Shown here: positions 30,912 to 39,205 of the stretch, piece after piece
Layout of the letters: each line of letters begins with the position of its first letter
How positions within the stretch are numbered: position 1 is the first letter of the stretch
Assembly: GCA_910587555.1 (NCBI GenBank)
Contig: CAJULV010000027.1
Location: 1-46,180, forward strand
Origin: an uncultured Acetatifactor sp.
GTDB taxonomy: Bacteria > Bacillota > Clostridia > Lachnospirales > Lachnospiraceae
Direction of reading: 5' to 3'
Length of the DNA: 46,180 nt
Position numbers and translations under genes: made by a program
Notes under the pieces: model-generated
What the model was told of the DNA's origin: nothing
Database searches by the model: none
The model's input: only the letters and a program-made list of their open reading frames with translations

Positions 30912-33900
30912 ATGCTTTTTATTCATCTTTTTGCGATTGTCGGCGTTTTATTATTTGTAATCGGCTACCTGGGTATCATTCTGAACAGAAAGCTGCCCAA
31001 ATACGGCATTTTTCTTCTCGTCCTGGCAGCTTTTTCCCTGCGGCTGCTGGCTGCTGCCTTATCCGGCGGCTTCGGTTCCGACACGGCATGCTTTGCGGCA
31101 TGGGCAGACAGAATCTATCAGGTAGGTCCGGGAGCTTTCTATTCCCCGGAAGTCTTTACGGACTATCCTCCCGGATATATGTATATATTGTGGCTGTTCG
31201 GCTGGCTGCGGGATCTGCTCCACGTAGAATATTATTCCCCGGTCCACCTGATTTTATTAAGGTTACCGGCCATTTTATGCGATATAGCCTGCGGAATACT
31301 GGTATACCGCGCGGCTGCCGGCAGGCTTTCGGAAAGCAGGGCCTTTTTTCTGTGCCTGTCCTACCTGTTAAATCCGGCTGTCATCCTGAATTCGTCGGTG
31401 TGGGGTCAGGTCGATTCCATCCTCGCCCTGTTCATGGCGCTCATGTGCCTGTATCTGGTTCAGGGCAGGATGTACGGCGCTTACATCGTCTTCGGTATCG
31501 GTATCCTGGTGAAGCCACATGCCCTATTGTTCGCACCTGTGATTTTCGCGGGTTTTCTGGACCATGTGCTGCTGAAGGATCCCTCTGCACCGTCCTCCGG
31601 AAGCACAGCCGCCGGCCTTCGCGTCCGCAGGCTCGCACACAATTGTCTACAAATATTGACCGTCGTCACCGGCATGGTCATCCTGTGCCTTCCCTTCGGC
31701 CTGGAAAATGTGTGGGATCAGTACTTCACCACAGTGTCCTCCTATCCCTACGCAGCCGTCAATGCCTGTAATTTATGGGGACTTCTGGGCTTAAACTGGA
31801 TCAGCCAGGACAATACCTTCCTGGGGGTCCCTTACTGGCTCCTTGGCTGGGCCGCCATCCTGATATCCGTGACGGCCGTGCTGCTGTTAAGCCTGCGCAG
31901 CCGCAGGCGGCAGGGAAAATATCCTTTTCTGGGCGCCCTGATAATATTTTCCGTTTATCTGTTTTCCGTGAGGATGCATGAGCGCTACCTGTTTCCCGGA
32001 CTCCTGCTCCTGGTGCTCGCCTATGTGTTCAGGCCTTCCGGCCTGCTCTACCTGTGCTATGCCGGATTTTCCGTCATGCACTTTTACAATACGGCAGATG
32101 TCCTGTTCTTTTATGATCCTTCCAATTATGACAGGAATTCGCCGTCCATCCTTTTGGTGTCGGCAGGGATGCTTGTCTGCGGAGGCTTTTTGTTCTATGC
32201 CGCCCGCCGGCTGTACGGAAAGCATGCCCTGGATCCGGCCGCGGATGCGGCTTCCGATGCCGCCCTTCTTTCTCTTCTGCGTTCCGGAACGGGAAAAAAG
32301 GCACATGCGCCGCAGCCGTCACAAAAAAACGTTCCGCTCAAGAAGGCCGACATCATCTGCATGGCTGCCGTCACCCTGGCGTATGCCTGCTTCGCATTGT
32401 ATGATCTTGGAGATAACCAGGCGCCTTCCACTTCCTATGACATGGTTCAGGGACAGTCTCTGGAATTGGATTTCGGCACGGAGACGCCTGCCTCCCTGTC
32501 TTACTACATCGCGCCCTGGCATGGAAGAAACTTCACACTGGAAGGAAACATGAACGCTTCCGACGCGTGGATACCCTTTGGGGAGATCACTCTAAAAAAT
32601 GTCTTTACATGGCAGAATGTGGACGTGAAAACCGGTATGACACGTCTGAAGCTGACATTGGAAGACACACAGGCGTCCCTCCTGGAACTTGTTTTCCTGG
32701 ACGAAGAGGGACAACCCCTGACGCCGGTTTTTTCATCCGCATATGAGAACCTGTTTGACGAGGCTGACCTTTATCCGGAGAACAGCACATTCCGGAACAG
32801 TATGTACTTTGACGAAATTTATCACGGGCGAACCGCCTATGAATTTCTTCACGGGCTTACTTCCTATGAAAATACCCATCCGCCCATGGGTAAGATCTTC
32901 ATCGCCCTGGGTGTTGCGGTATTCGGCATGAATCCCTTCGGCTGGCGCATTATGGGTACTCTCTTCGGAATTGCCATGGTGCCCCCGGTATATCTGTTCG
33001 CCAGGAAGCTGTCTAAGAACACGCTGACGGCTGCTTTTGCCTGTGTACTGTTTGCCTTCGACTTTATGCACTTTACCCAGACCAGAATTGCCACCATTGA
33101 CGTATACATAACATTTTTTGTGATTTTGATGTACTATTTTATGTATCAGTACAGTACCTTAAGCTTCTATGACACAAGCCTGAAGCGGACACTGCTGCCC
33201 CTGGGCGCCTGCGGCTTCTGCATGGGCATGGGTATCGCCTGCAAATGGACCGGCGTATATGCCGGCTGCGGCCTGGCGGTAATTTTCTTCTCTGTATTGT
33301 ATAAAAGATATCGGGAATACGTTTATGCCGGCACAGACCCTGCCGGCAGTACGAACGGTATCTCCCACAGATATATCCGGACGCATTTTATCCCTTATGC
33401 ACGGCGTACCGTCCTGTTCTGCCTTGTGTTCTTCGTGGCAGTACCCGCGGTGATTTACCTGCTCTCCTACATTCCCTTTCGGGATTATTCCGACAGGGAG
33501 CTGTTCGGCAGGCTGCTTTACAACCAGGAAACCATGTTCGGCTATCACAGCAGCCTGAACTCCACCCATGATTTCGCCTCCGCCTGGTACGAGTGGCCCC
33601 TGTTGAAGAGGCCCATCTGGTACTACTCCCGTGTCATCACCCGGACGGCAGACGGCGGGCTGCGGGAAGGAATCAGTGCTTTCGGCAATCCGGCAGTGTG
33701 GTGGGCCGGCATCCCCGCCTCCTTCTACATGGTTTATCTGGGGCTGAAAAAAAAGGACAAAACCGCTGCCTTCCTGTTAACAGGATATATGGCGCAGTAT
33801 CTGCCCTGGTTTTTCGTGACACGTATTACTTTTATCTACCACTACTTCCCCAGCGTGGTGTTTGTGGTATTAATGATTATGTACAGCTTCTGCCAGTGGA

Positions 33901-34061
33901 AAAAAAGCCTTGCCCGCACTGCAGCCATAGTGCTGTACGCTGCGGTGGTCCTGGAATTGTTCCTGTTGTTTTATCCCGTGCTGGCAGGCGCACCGGTGGA
34001 AGCGGCTTTTGTGGAAAAATATCTCAGATGGTTTCCCGGCTGGGTACTGACGGCAAAATAA
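30912..34061 (+). CDS. Giant membrane glycosyltransferase, two GT-C-like modules
   Basis: 1049 residues from the ATG at 30912 (GGGAG eight bases upstream; an in-frame TTG at 30861 has no such site). The N-terminal part (about 1-450) is a multi-helix GT-C-like membrane domain with an extracellular acidic loop (FGSDTACFAAWADRIY) and LNSSVWGQVDSILAL, like GT87/mannosyltransferase families. A globular beta-rich segment (about 480-600) follows, then a PMT/GT39-like module (DEIYHGRTAYEFLHG, ENTHPPMGK, RTQ-like segment FTQTRIATIDVY) to the end. It should transfer sugars from a polyprenyl-phosphate donor to protein or polymer at the outer face. Two modules in one chain are unusual. Confidence 0.85.
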   Translation: MLFIHLFAIVGVLLFVIGYLGIILNRKLPKYGIFLLVLAAFSLRLLAAALSGGFGSDTACFAAWADRIYQVGPGAFYSPEVFTDYPPGYMYILWLFGWLRDLLHVEYYSPVHLILLRLPAILCDIACGILVYRAAAGRLSESRAFFLCLSYLLNPAVILNSSVWGQVDSILALFMALMCLYLVQGRMYGAYIVFGIGILVKPHALLFAPVIFAGFLDHVLLKDPSAPSSGSTAAGLRVRRLAHNCLQILTVVTGMVILCLPFGLENVWDQYFTTVSSYPYAAVNACNLWGLLGLNWISQDNTFLGVPYWLLGWAAILISVTAVLLLSLRSRRRQGKYPFLGALIIFSVYLFSVRMHERYLFPGLLLLVLAYVFRPSGLLYLCYAGFSVMHFYNTADVLFFYDPSNYDRNSPSILLVSAGMLVCGGFLFYAARRLYGKHALDPAADAASDAALLSLLRSGTGKKAHAPQPSQKNVPLKKADIICMAAVTLAYACFALYDLGDNQAPSTSYDMVQGQSLELDFGTETPASLSYYIAPWHGRNFTLEGNMNASDAWIPFGEITLKNVFTWQNVDVKTGMTRLKLTLEDTQASLLELVFLDEEGQPLTPVFSSAYENLFDEADLYPENSTFRNSMYFDEIYHGRTAYEFLHGLTSYENTHPPMGKIFIALGVAVFGMNPFGWRIMGTLFGIAMVPPVYLFARKLSKNTLTAAFACVLFAFDFMHFTQTRIATIDVYITFFVILMYYFMYQYSTLSFYDTSLKRTLLPLGACGFCMGMGIACKWTGVYAGCGLAVIFFSVLYKRYREYVYAGTDPAGSTNGISHRYIRTHFIPYARRTVLFCLVFFVAVPAVIYLLSYIPFRDYSDRELFGRLLYNQETMFGYHSSLNSTHDFASAWYEWPLLKRPIWYYSRVITRTADGGLREGISAFGNPAVWWAGIPASFYMVYLGLKKKDKTAAFLLTGYMAQYLPWFFVTRITFIYHYFPSVVFVVLMIMYSFCQWKKSLARTAAIVLYAAVVLELFLLFYPVLAGAPVEAAFVEKYLRWFPGWVLTAK

Positions 34062-34557
34062 AAGCGCCTTCCAGCGCCAGCAGTTTTGCCTTCCTGTCCA
34101 GGCCCCCGGCATATCCGGTGAGTTTACCGCCGGTACCCACCACACGGTGGCAGGGAATGATGACGGAAATGGGATTGTGCCCCACTGCGCCGCCCACAGC
34201 CTGGGCAGACATGCTTTTCAGGCCCCGGGCGGCGGCAATTTTGCCTGCAATTTCCCCGTAAGTAACCACTTTTCCGTAAGGAATCTCACATAGAAGCTTC
34301 CACACTGCCCTGCGGAATTCACTGCCTTCCGGCGCAATCTTCAGCTCGCTGACAGAAGGTTTTCTTCCGCGGAAATACCGTTCCAGCCATTCGGCGGCAC
34401 ACTGTAAGGCTTCCCCCTTCGGATTGACGGCCGCTTCTTCCTTCCAGGCATTGGGAAAGTATTTCTGCCCTTCTATCCACAATCCCATAAGCGCTCCGGC
34501 CCGCTCCGCCAGCAGAAGCCTCCCTATGGGAGAGTCATAATTCATCAAATATATCAT
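34024..34557 (-). CDS. ogt: Methylated-DNA--protein-cysteine methyltransferase
   Basis: 177 residues from ATG 34557 (GGAG six bases upstream); longer in-frame starts overlap the next gene. The active site IPCHRVVG near residue 130 and the helix-turn-helix region PYGKVVTYGEIAGKIAAARGLKSMSAQAVGGAVGHNP are complete. It removes O6-alkyl groups from guanine by irreversible transfer to its cysteine. The gene converges on the glycosyltransferase gene and their 3' ends overlap by 38 bases. Confidence 0.93.
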   Translation of the reverse strand: MIYLMNYDSPIGRLLLAERAGALMGLWIEGQKYFPNAWKEEAAVNPKGEALQCAAEWLERYFRGRKPSVSELKIAPEGSEFRRAVWKLLCEIPYGKVVTYGEIAGKIAAARGLKSMSAQAVGGAVGHNPISVIIPCHRVVGTGGKLTGYAGGLDRKAKLLALEGAFILPSVPSRETI

Positions 34558-34604
34558 ACTTTTCTCCGCGGCGTTCCCTGCAGGCATCCGAATCCTAACG
34601 ACCC

Positions 34605-35063
34605 CTATGCCCTGTAATCGGAATCCACCACCTCTCTGATAATGTCCCTGGCCCGCTCCGCATCCTCCACAGATGTCCCGATTACAAGCCTGTCTTCGCA
34701 TTTGATATACCGCTGCATGACGATATCGATATCCTGTATGGCAAGGCTGGAAATCAGCATGCCTATCCTGCGGGATGTTATCTGCCCGTTCTCCAGATAC
34801 AGCAGTACAATCTTTCCGTTAATGCAGATTTCGGTATTGCTCAGTTCCCTGCCCAGCTGTTCCACAAAGCGGTTCACTTTCCCCAGCTCCGTTTCCCTCA
34901 TAACGATTGCCAGCCAGTCAATGTTAATGGCCATGCACTCGCAGGGAATCCCGCAGTCTTCCAGCACTTCAAAAATCTTCTGAACACTCTTTTTATCCCG
35001 GGCCAGTTTCCTTCGTTCAATTGTAATACGAAATGCGTCTATCTTCTGAATCCTGTTTTTCAT
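34605..35063 (-). CDS. ACT-like double-domain protein
   Basis: 152 residues. Two beta-alpha-beta repeats resemble the regulatory ACT pair of aspartate kinase: first SVQKIFEVLEDCGIPCECMAINIDWLAIVMRE (about 26-58), second LLYLENGQITSRRIGMLISSLAIQDIDIVMQR (about 86-117), but there is no kinase domain. ACT pairs usually bind amino acids; which one, and what it controls, is not visible. It lies 47 bases before ogt and may be co-transcribed with it. The ATG has only GGGG as a Shine-Dalgarno. Assignment is by pattern and tentative. Confidence 0.6.
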   Translation of the reverse strand: MKNRIQKIDAFRITIERRKLARDKKSVQKIFEVLEDCGIPCECMAINIDWLAIVMRETELGKVNRFVEQLGRELSNTEICINGKIVLLYLENGQITSRRIGMLISSLAIQDIDIVMQRYIKCEDRLVIGTSVEDAERARDIIREVVDSDYRA

Positions 35064-35177
35064 TCACTACCCCAGCATTTCCAGCACTTTTTATAAAAAC
35101 CGGTGCAAGTATACCATATACGCCGTAAAAAATCAATAAAACATCGCCGGTTTCCAGGATAAATTTCACGCGCCGCC

Positions 35178-36137
35178 TTATCCTTTCCCGCTCTTCCTGT
35201 AGTGCCGCGGCGTGCATCCGTAGGCAGCCCTGAACTGCCTGTCAAACAGGGAAACCTCCCTGAAGCCGCAGGACAGTGCAATCTCCGTGACGGGAAGCCC
35301 GGTCTCCTTCAGCATCCCCGCCGCCATGCGCAGCCGGAAGCCCGTCAGATACTCCTTGGGAGATTGCCCTGCCAGCCGCCGGAATATGCGGTACAGATAA
35401 GTGCGGTCAATCCCCACGGCACGGGCGATTTCCGCCACTCCAATCTCATAGCCGAAATTATTGTGGATGAAATCCGTCGCCCGGTTCACATACTCCTGGG
35501 CAATTGATTCCCCGGAGGGCTGCTTCTGCACCATGTGGGACAGGCTTAAATACAGTCGCCCCAGCAGCATATAATTGTTTACCCCTGCATGTTCAAAAGA
35601 ATACACCAGCTGCATCAGCTCACGTCTCAGCAGTCCGCCGCTTTTATCCGCATAAATCAGGTTATCTTCTCCCAATCCGCACTCCCTCAGAATCCCTGCT
35701 GCCTCAGACCCGCCAAAACAGATCCAGCAATACTCCCAGGGTTCTGTTCGGTCTGCGCTGTAGCATGTAGATTCCCCCGGAAGAATCAGAAACCCCTGCC
35801 CTGCCCGAACCTCATACCGGCAGCCTCCCCTCTCGTAAATCCCCCTGCCTGAAAGCACCAGATGAAACAGATAATGCGGCCTGACCGCCGGCCCGAAAGA
35901 ATGCCCGGGTTCACATTTCTGCCAGCCGCAGAAATAAAAGGCCAGCGCCTCCCCTGATTTTGACTCCTGATGATACTCTCTCGCCGCTGCCATACAAGCC
36001 TCCTCATATATTCCCGTAACGCTCGGCCCGGCCACAGCGCCCCCTTGCCCTGTAACCGTAACCGGAAGCACTGCCCTTTCCTTTCGCCTGTATTCAAGTA
36101 TAACCTCCCTGCCCCTTCCTTTCAATCCTTTTTCCAT
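35178..36137 (-). CDS. AraC-family regulator divergent from melA
   Basis: About 319 residues from ATG 36137; a TTG at 36158 is an in-frame alternative and neither has a good Shine-Dalgarno. The N-terminal part is an AraC cupin sugar-binding domain (PHYLFHLVLSGRGIYERGG...GQGFLILPGES), the C-terminal part two HTH motifs (VAEIARAVGIDRTYLYRIFRR and VTEIALSCGFREVSLFDRQFRAAYG). This is like RafR/MsmR activators of alpha-galactoside use. It is divergently placed 121 bases from melA, so it probably activates that gene in response to melibiose or raffinose-type sugars. Confidence 0.88.
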   Translation of the reverse strand: MEKGLKGRGREVILEYRRKERAVLPVTVTGQGGAVAGPSVTGIYEEACMAAAREYHQESKSGEALAFYFCGWQKCEPGHSFGPAVRPHYLFHLVLSGRGIYERGGCRYEVRAGQGFLILPGESTCYSADRTEPWEYCWICFGGSEAAGILRECGLGEDNLIYADKSGGLLRRELMQLVYSFEHAGVNNYMLLGRLYLSLSHMVQKQPSGESIAQEYVNRATDFIHNNFGYEIGVAEIARAVGIDRTYLYRIFRRLAGQSPKEYLTGFRLRMAAGMLKETGLPVTEIALSCGFREVSLFDRQFRAAYGCTPRHYRKSGKG

Positions 36138-36258
36138 CCCAATACAACATTTATACAATTTTTCGAAACATAATCCCTATTCTTTTCCGGGCAGAAATAA
36201 TATGATGTTGATATGATTATAAAAAACAGGCTGCCGCAGCAGCAAAAGGAGCGAAAAA

Positions 36259-37581
36259 ATGCCGAAAATTACTTTTATGGGAGCCGGAAGCACCGTATTT
36301 GCCAGAAATGTACTGGGGGATTGTATGTGTACGCCCTCCCTGCGCGACAGCGAAATCGCGCTTTATGACATCGACCCCAAACGCCTGGATGAGTCGGAAA
36401 TCATCCTCAGCGCAATCAACAAAAATACCAACGAGAACCGCGCCGTAATCAGGACATACCTGGGCGCAGAAAACCGCAGGGACGCCCTCCGCAGCGCAGA
36501 CTTTGTAGTCAATGCCATCCAGGTAGGCCTGTATGAACCCTGCACCATTACCGATTTCGAAATTCCCAAAAAATACGGCCTGCGCCAGACCATCGGCGAC
36601 ACCCTTGGAATCGGCGGAATCATGCGGGCGCTGCGCACCATTCCCGTCCTCCGCGACTTTGCGGAGGACATGGAGGCCGTGTGTCCCAACGCCCTGTTCC
36701 TGAACTACACCAATCCCATGTCCATGCTCTCCGGTTACATGCAGCGCTACACCAATGTAAAAACCGTAGGACTCTGCCACAGCGTCCAGGTCTGCTCCGA
36801 GTACCTGCTGAAAAGCCTTGGCATGGAGTATGCCCTGGACGGCCGCAAAGAGCTTATTGCCGGTATCAACCATATGGCATGGCTGCTGGAAATCTATGAT
36901 AAGGACGGCAACGATCTCTATCCCGAAATCAGGAAGCGTGCCGCGGAGAAAAACCGCACGGAAAAGCATTCCGACATGGTCCGTTTTGAGTACATTCGCC
37001 GTCTCGGATATTACTGTACGGAATCCAGTGAACACAACGCCGAGTATAATCCCTGGTTTATCAAGAGCCGCAGCCCTGAACTGATAGACAGATACAATAT
37101 TCCGCTGGACGAATATCCCCGCCGCTGTGTGAGCCAGATAGAAGGCTGGGAAAAGGAAAAGAACGATATTCTGAATAACGGGCTGGTTACACATGTACGC
37201 AGCCATGAATATGCTTCCTACATAATGGAAGCCGTGGTCACAGGGGTTCCCTATAAGATTGGCGGAAACGTGCTGAATGACGGGCTGATCTCCAACCTGC
37301 CTGCGGATGCCTGTGTGGAGGTGCCCTGCCTCATCGATAACATGGGCGTACATCCCTGCAGGGCAGGCCGTCTGCCGGTACAGCTGGCCGCCTTGAATAT
37401 GACCAATATCAATACCCAGCTGATGACCATCGAGGCTGCCGTTACCCGAAAAAAGGAAAACATCTATCAGGCTGCCATGCTGGACCCCCACACCGCGGCA
37501 GAGCTTTCCCTGGACGAAATCGTTGCCCTGTGCGACGACCTGATCGAGGCCCACGGCGATTATATGAAGGATTATCGTTAA
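36259..37581 (+). CDS. melA: Alpha-galactosidase, GH4 family
   Basis: 440 residues, complete. NAD-binding start ITFMGAGSTVFARN, Asp-rich YDIDPKRL, the metal-site Cys in GLCHSVQVCSEY near residue 174, His in GINHMAWLLEIYD near 205, and NYTNPMSM. GH4 enzymes hydrolyse alpha-galactosides using NAD+ and Mn2+ through an oxidation-elimination mechanism. AAAGGAG precedes the ATG. No transporter adjoins it, so uptake of melibiose-like sugars must be encoded elsewhere. Control by the divergent AraC regulator is likely. Confidence 0.93.
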   Translation: MPKITFMGAGSTVFARNVLGDCMCTPSLRDSEIALYDIDPKRLDESEIILSAINKNTNENRAVIRTYLGAENRRDALRSADFVVNAIQVGLYEPCTITDFEIPKKYGLRQTIGDTLGIGGIMRALRTIPVLRDFAEDMEAVCPNALFLNYTNPMSMLSGYMQRYTNVKTVGLCHSVQVCSEYLLKSLGMEYALDGRKELIAGINHMAWLLEIYDKDGNDLYPEIRKRAAEKNRTEKHSDMVRFEYIRRLGYYCTESSEHNAEYNPWFIKSRSPELIDRYNIPLDEYPRRCVSQIEGWEKEKNDILNNGLVTHVRSHEYASYIMEAVVTGVPYKIGGNVLNDGLISNLPADACVEVPCLIDNMGVHPCRAGRLPVQLAALNMTNINTQLMTIEAAVTRKKENIYQAAMLDPHTAAELSLDEIVALCDDLIEAHGDYMKDYR

Positions 37582-37597
37582 AATGCCCGGCTGCCTA

Positions 37598-37626
37598 TTG
37601 ACTTTTGGGCACAAATATTGTATACC
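37598..37626 (+). promoter_or_regulatory. Promoter of the lar operon
   Basis: TTGACT (37598-37603) and TATACC (37621-37626), 17-base spacer, starting 17 bases past the melA stop. The predicted start is near 37633, just before the hairpin at 37640-37677. Confidence 0.6.
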
Positions 37627-37639
37627 TTAATCATATCAA

Positions 37640-37677
37640 AAAGCACACATATTCTCAGGCGGGAATCTGTGTGCTTT
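37640..37677 (+). terminator. Hairpin between melA and larE
   Basis: AAAGCACACA pairs perfectly with 37668-37677 over an 18-base loop and is followed by ATTTTG. It may terminate melA, but because a promoter lies just upstream it would also be the first structure in the lar leader and could act as an attenuator. The larE ATG is 22 bases further on. Confidence 0.6.
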
Positions 37678-37699
37678 ATTTTGAAATGGAGATTTCGAT

Positions 37700-38446
37700 A
37701 TGACATTACAGGATTTTTTTACACTGCACCCCAAGTCTGCAGTTGCTTTTTCGGGCGGCGTTGATTCTGCCTACCTTCTGTATGCCGCCAGGTCCTGGGG
37801 TGCCGACGTGCGGGCTTACTATGTAAAATCCGAATTTCAGCCCGAATTCGAATACCTGGATGCCCTGCGGCTGGCTGCGGAGCTGGATGTGGACTTAAAA
37901 GTCCTTCCGTTGAATATCCTCCGCGTCCCCTATGTCGCAGAAAACCCTTCCGACCGCTGCTACCACTGTAAAAAAGCCATATTCAGCGCCATCCTGAAAG
38001 CTGCCGAAGAGGACGGCTATACAATCCTGCTGGACGGAACCAATTCCTCAGATGATGTGAACGACCGTCCCGGAATGCGTGCGCTGAAGGAATTGTCCGT
38101 ACTCTCCCCGCTGCGGGAATGCGGCCTGACTAAGGAGCATATCCGGCAGCTTTCCAGAGAAAAAGGTTTATTTACCTGGAACAAGCCCGCATATGCCTGT
38201 CTGGCCACAAGAATTCCCACCGGAGAAAAGATTACGGAAGACAAGCTGTCCGCAACGGAAAACGCAGAGAAATATCTGTTTTCCCTTGGCTTCCGTGACT
38301 TTCGGGTGCGCTCCACGGACGGACATGCCAGGCTGCAGATTCCCGAGGCGCAGTTAGGGCTTTTGCTGGAAAAGCGGCCGCTTATCCTTGCAGAGCTGAA
38401 GGCGCATTATGAAACCGTATCCCTGGATTTGGAGGTGAGAGAATGA
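37700..38446 (+). CDS. larE: Sulfur transferase LarE of nickel-pincer cofactor synthesis
   Basis: 248 residues. The N-terminal PP-loop SGGVDSAYLL (18-27) activates the substrate with ATP; DRCYHCKKAIF brings Cys87 and Cys90, and PAYACLATRIP carries Cys167 at the place of the sacrificial cysteine of known LarE proteins. LarE adds sulfur to the pyridinium dicarboxylate mononucleotide. The stop overlaps the larB start (ATGA). Whether sulfur comes from Cys167 or from a cluster-bound sulfide is not decided by sequence. GGAG precedes the ATG. Confidence 0.93.
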   Translation: MTLQDFFTLHPKSAVAFSGGVDSAYLLYAARSWGADVRAYYVKSEFQPEFEYLDALRLAAELDVDLKVLPLNILRVPYVAENPSDRCYHCKKAIFSAILKAAEEDGYTILLDGTNSSDDVNDRPGMRALKELSVLSPLRECGLTKEHIRQLSREKGLFTWNKPAYACLATRIPTGEKITEDKLSATENAEKYLFSLGFRDFRVRSTDGHARLQIPEAQLGLLLEKRPLILAELKAHYETVSLDLEVRE

Positions 38447-39204
38447 ATACAGATATCAGAAAACTGCTGGAAGGCGTCAGCAACGGCACGCTCTCCATTG
38501 AGGATGCTCTCTTGAAGCTGAAGGCAAAGCCCTTTGAGGATATCGGTTATGCCAAGGTTGACATGCACCGGAAATTGCGCCAGGGTGCTGCAGAGGTCAT
38601 TTACGGCGCCGGGAAAACGCCGGAACAGATCATCGGTATCGCAGAAACCATGCTGAAAAACGGCCAGGGTACCATTCTCATTACCCGCCTTTCCGGGGAA
38701 GCTGCCGCGGCCGTCGGAAAAGTTCATCCGCTGGATTATGACAAAACCGCGCGCTGCGGCGTCATCGGACCCATACCCGCACCTGACGGAATCGGCAGCG
38801 TGGTGGTGGCAACCGGCGGAACCAGTGATATCCCGGTAGCGGAGGAAGCTGCCTTGACGGCGTCCGTCCTGGGCAACAGAGTCGTGCGCCTGTATGACGT
38901 GGGCGTTGCGGGACTTCACCGGACGCTTGCGCATATGGATGAAATCATGAGTGCCAGCGTTATCATCGCCATCGCGGGAATGGAAGGCGCACTGGCCAGC
39001 GTTATCGGCGGGCTGGCCGACTGCCCGGTTATCGCGGTGCCCACCAGCGTGGGATACGGTGCGTCCTTCGGCGGCCTCTCCGCCCTGCTCTCCATGCTGA
39101 ATTCCTGCGCAAGCGGCGTGTCGGTGGTCAATATCGACAATGGCTTCGGTGCGGGATATCTGGCTGACAGAATTAACCATATGAACGTAAAAAAGGAGAC
39201 ATAA
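38443..39204 (+). CDS. larB: Nickel-pincer cofactor protein LarB
   Basis: 253 residues, complete. It belongs to the AIR-carboxylase-like fold; TGGTSDIPVAEEAALTA near 125 and VIAIAGMEGALASVIGGLADCPVIAVPTS near 172 are the conserved phosphate/substrate loops. LarB carboxylates nicotinic acid adenine dinucleotide and releases AMP to give the dicarboxylate mononucleotide used by LarE. It overlaps larE by four bases and precedes larC by one base, so the three proteins are made from one transcript. Confidence 0.93.
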   Translation: MNTDIRKLLEGVSNGTLSIEDALLKLKAKPFEDIGYAKVDMHRKLRQGAAEVIYGAGKTPEQIIGIAETMLKNGQGTILITRLSGEAAAAVGKVHPLDYDKTARCGVIGPIPAPDGIGSVVVATGGTSDIPVAEEAALTASVLGNRVVRLYDVGVAGLHRTLAHMDEIMSASVIIAIAGMEGALASVIGGLADCPVIAVPTSVGYGASFGGLSALLSMLNSCASGVSVVNIDNGFGAGYLADRINHMNVKKET

Positions 39205-39205
39205 T

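Noticed and set aside
36217..37614. 465-codon minus-strand frame opposite melA
   Set aside because: melA has all GH4 motifs on the plus strand; the opposite frame is a composition effect.
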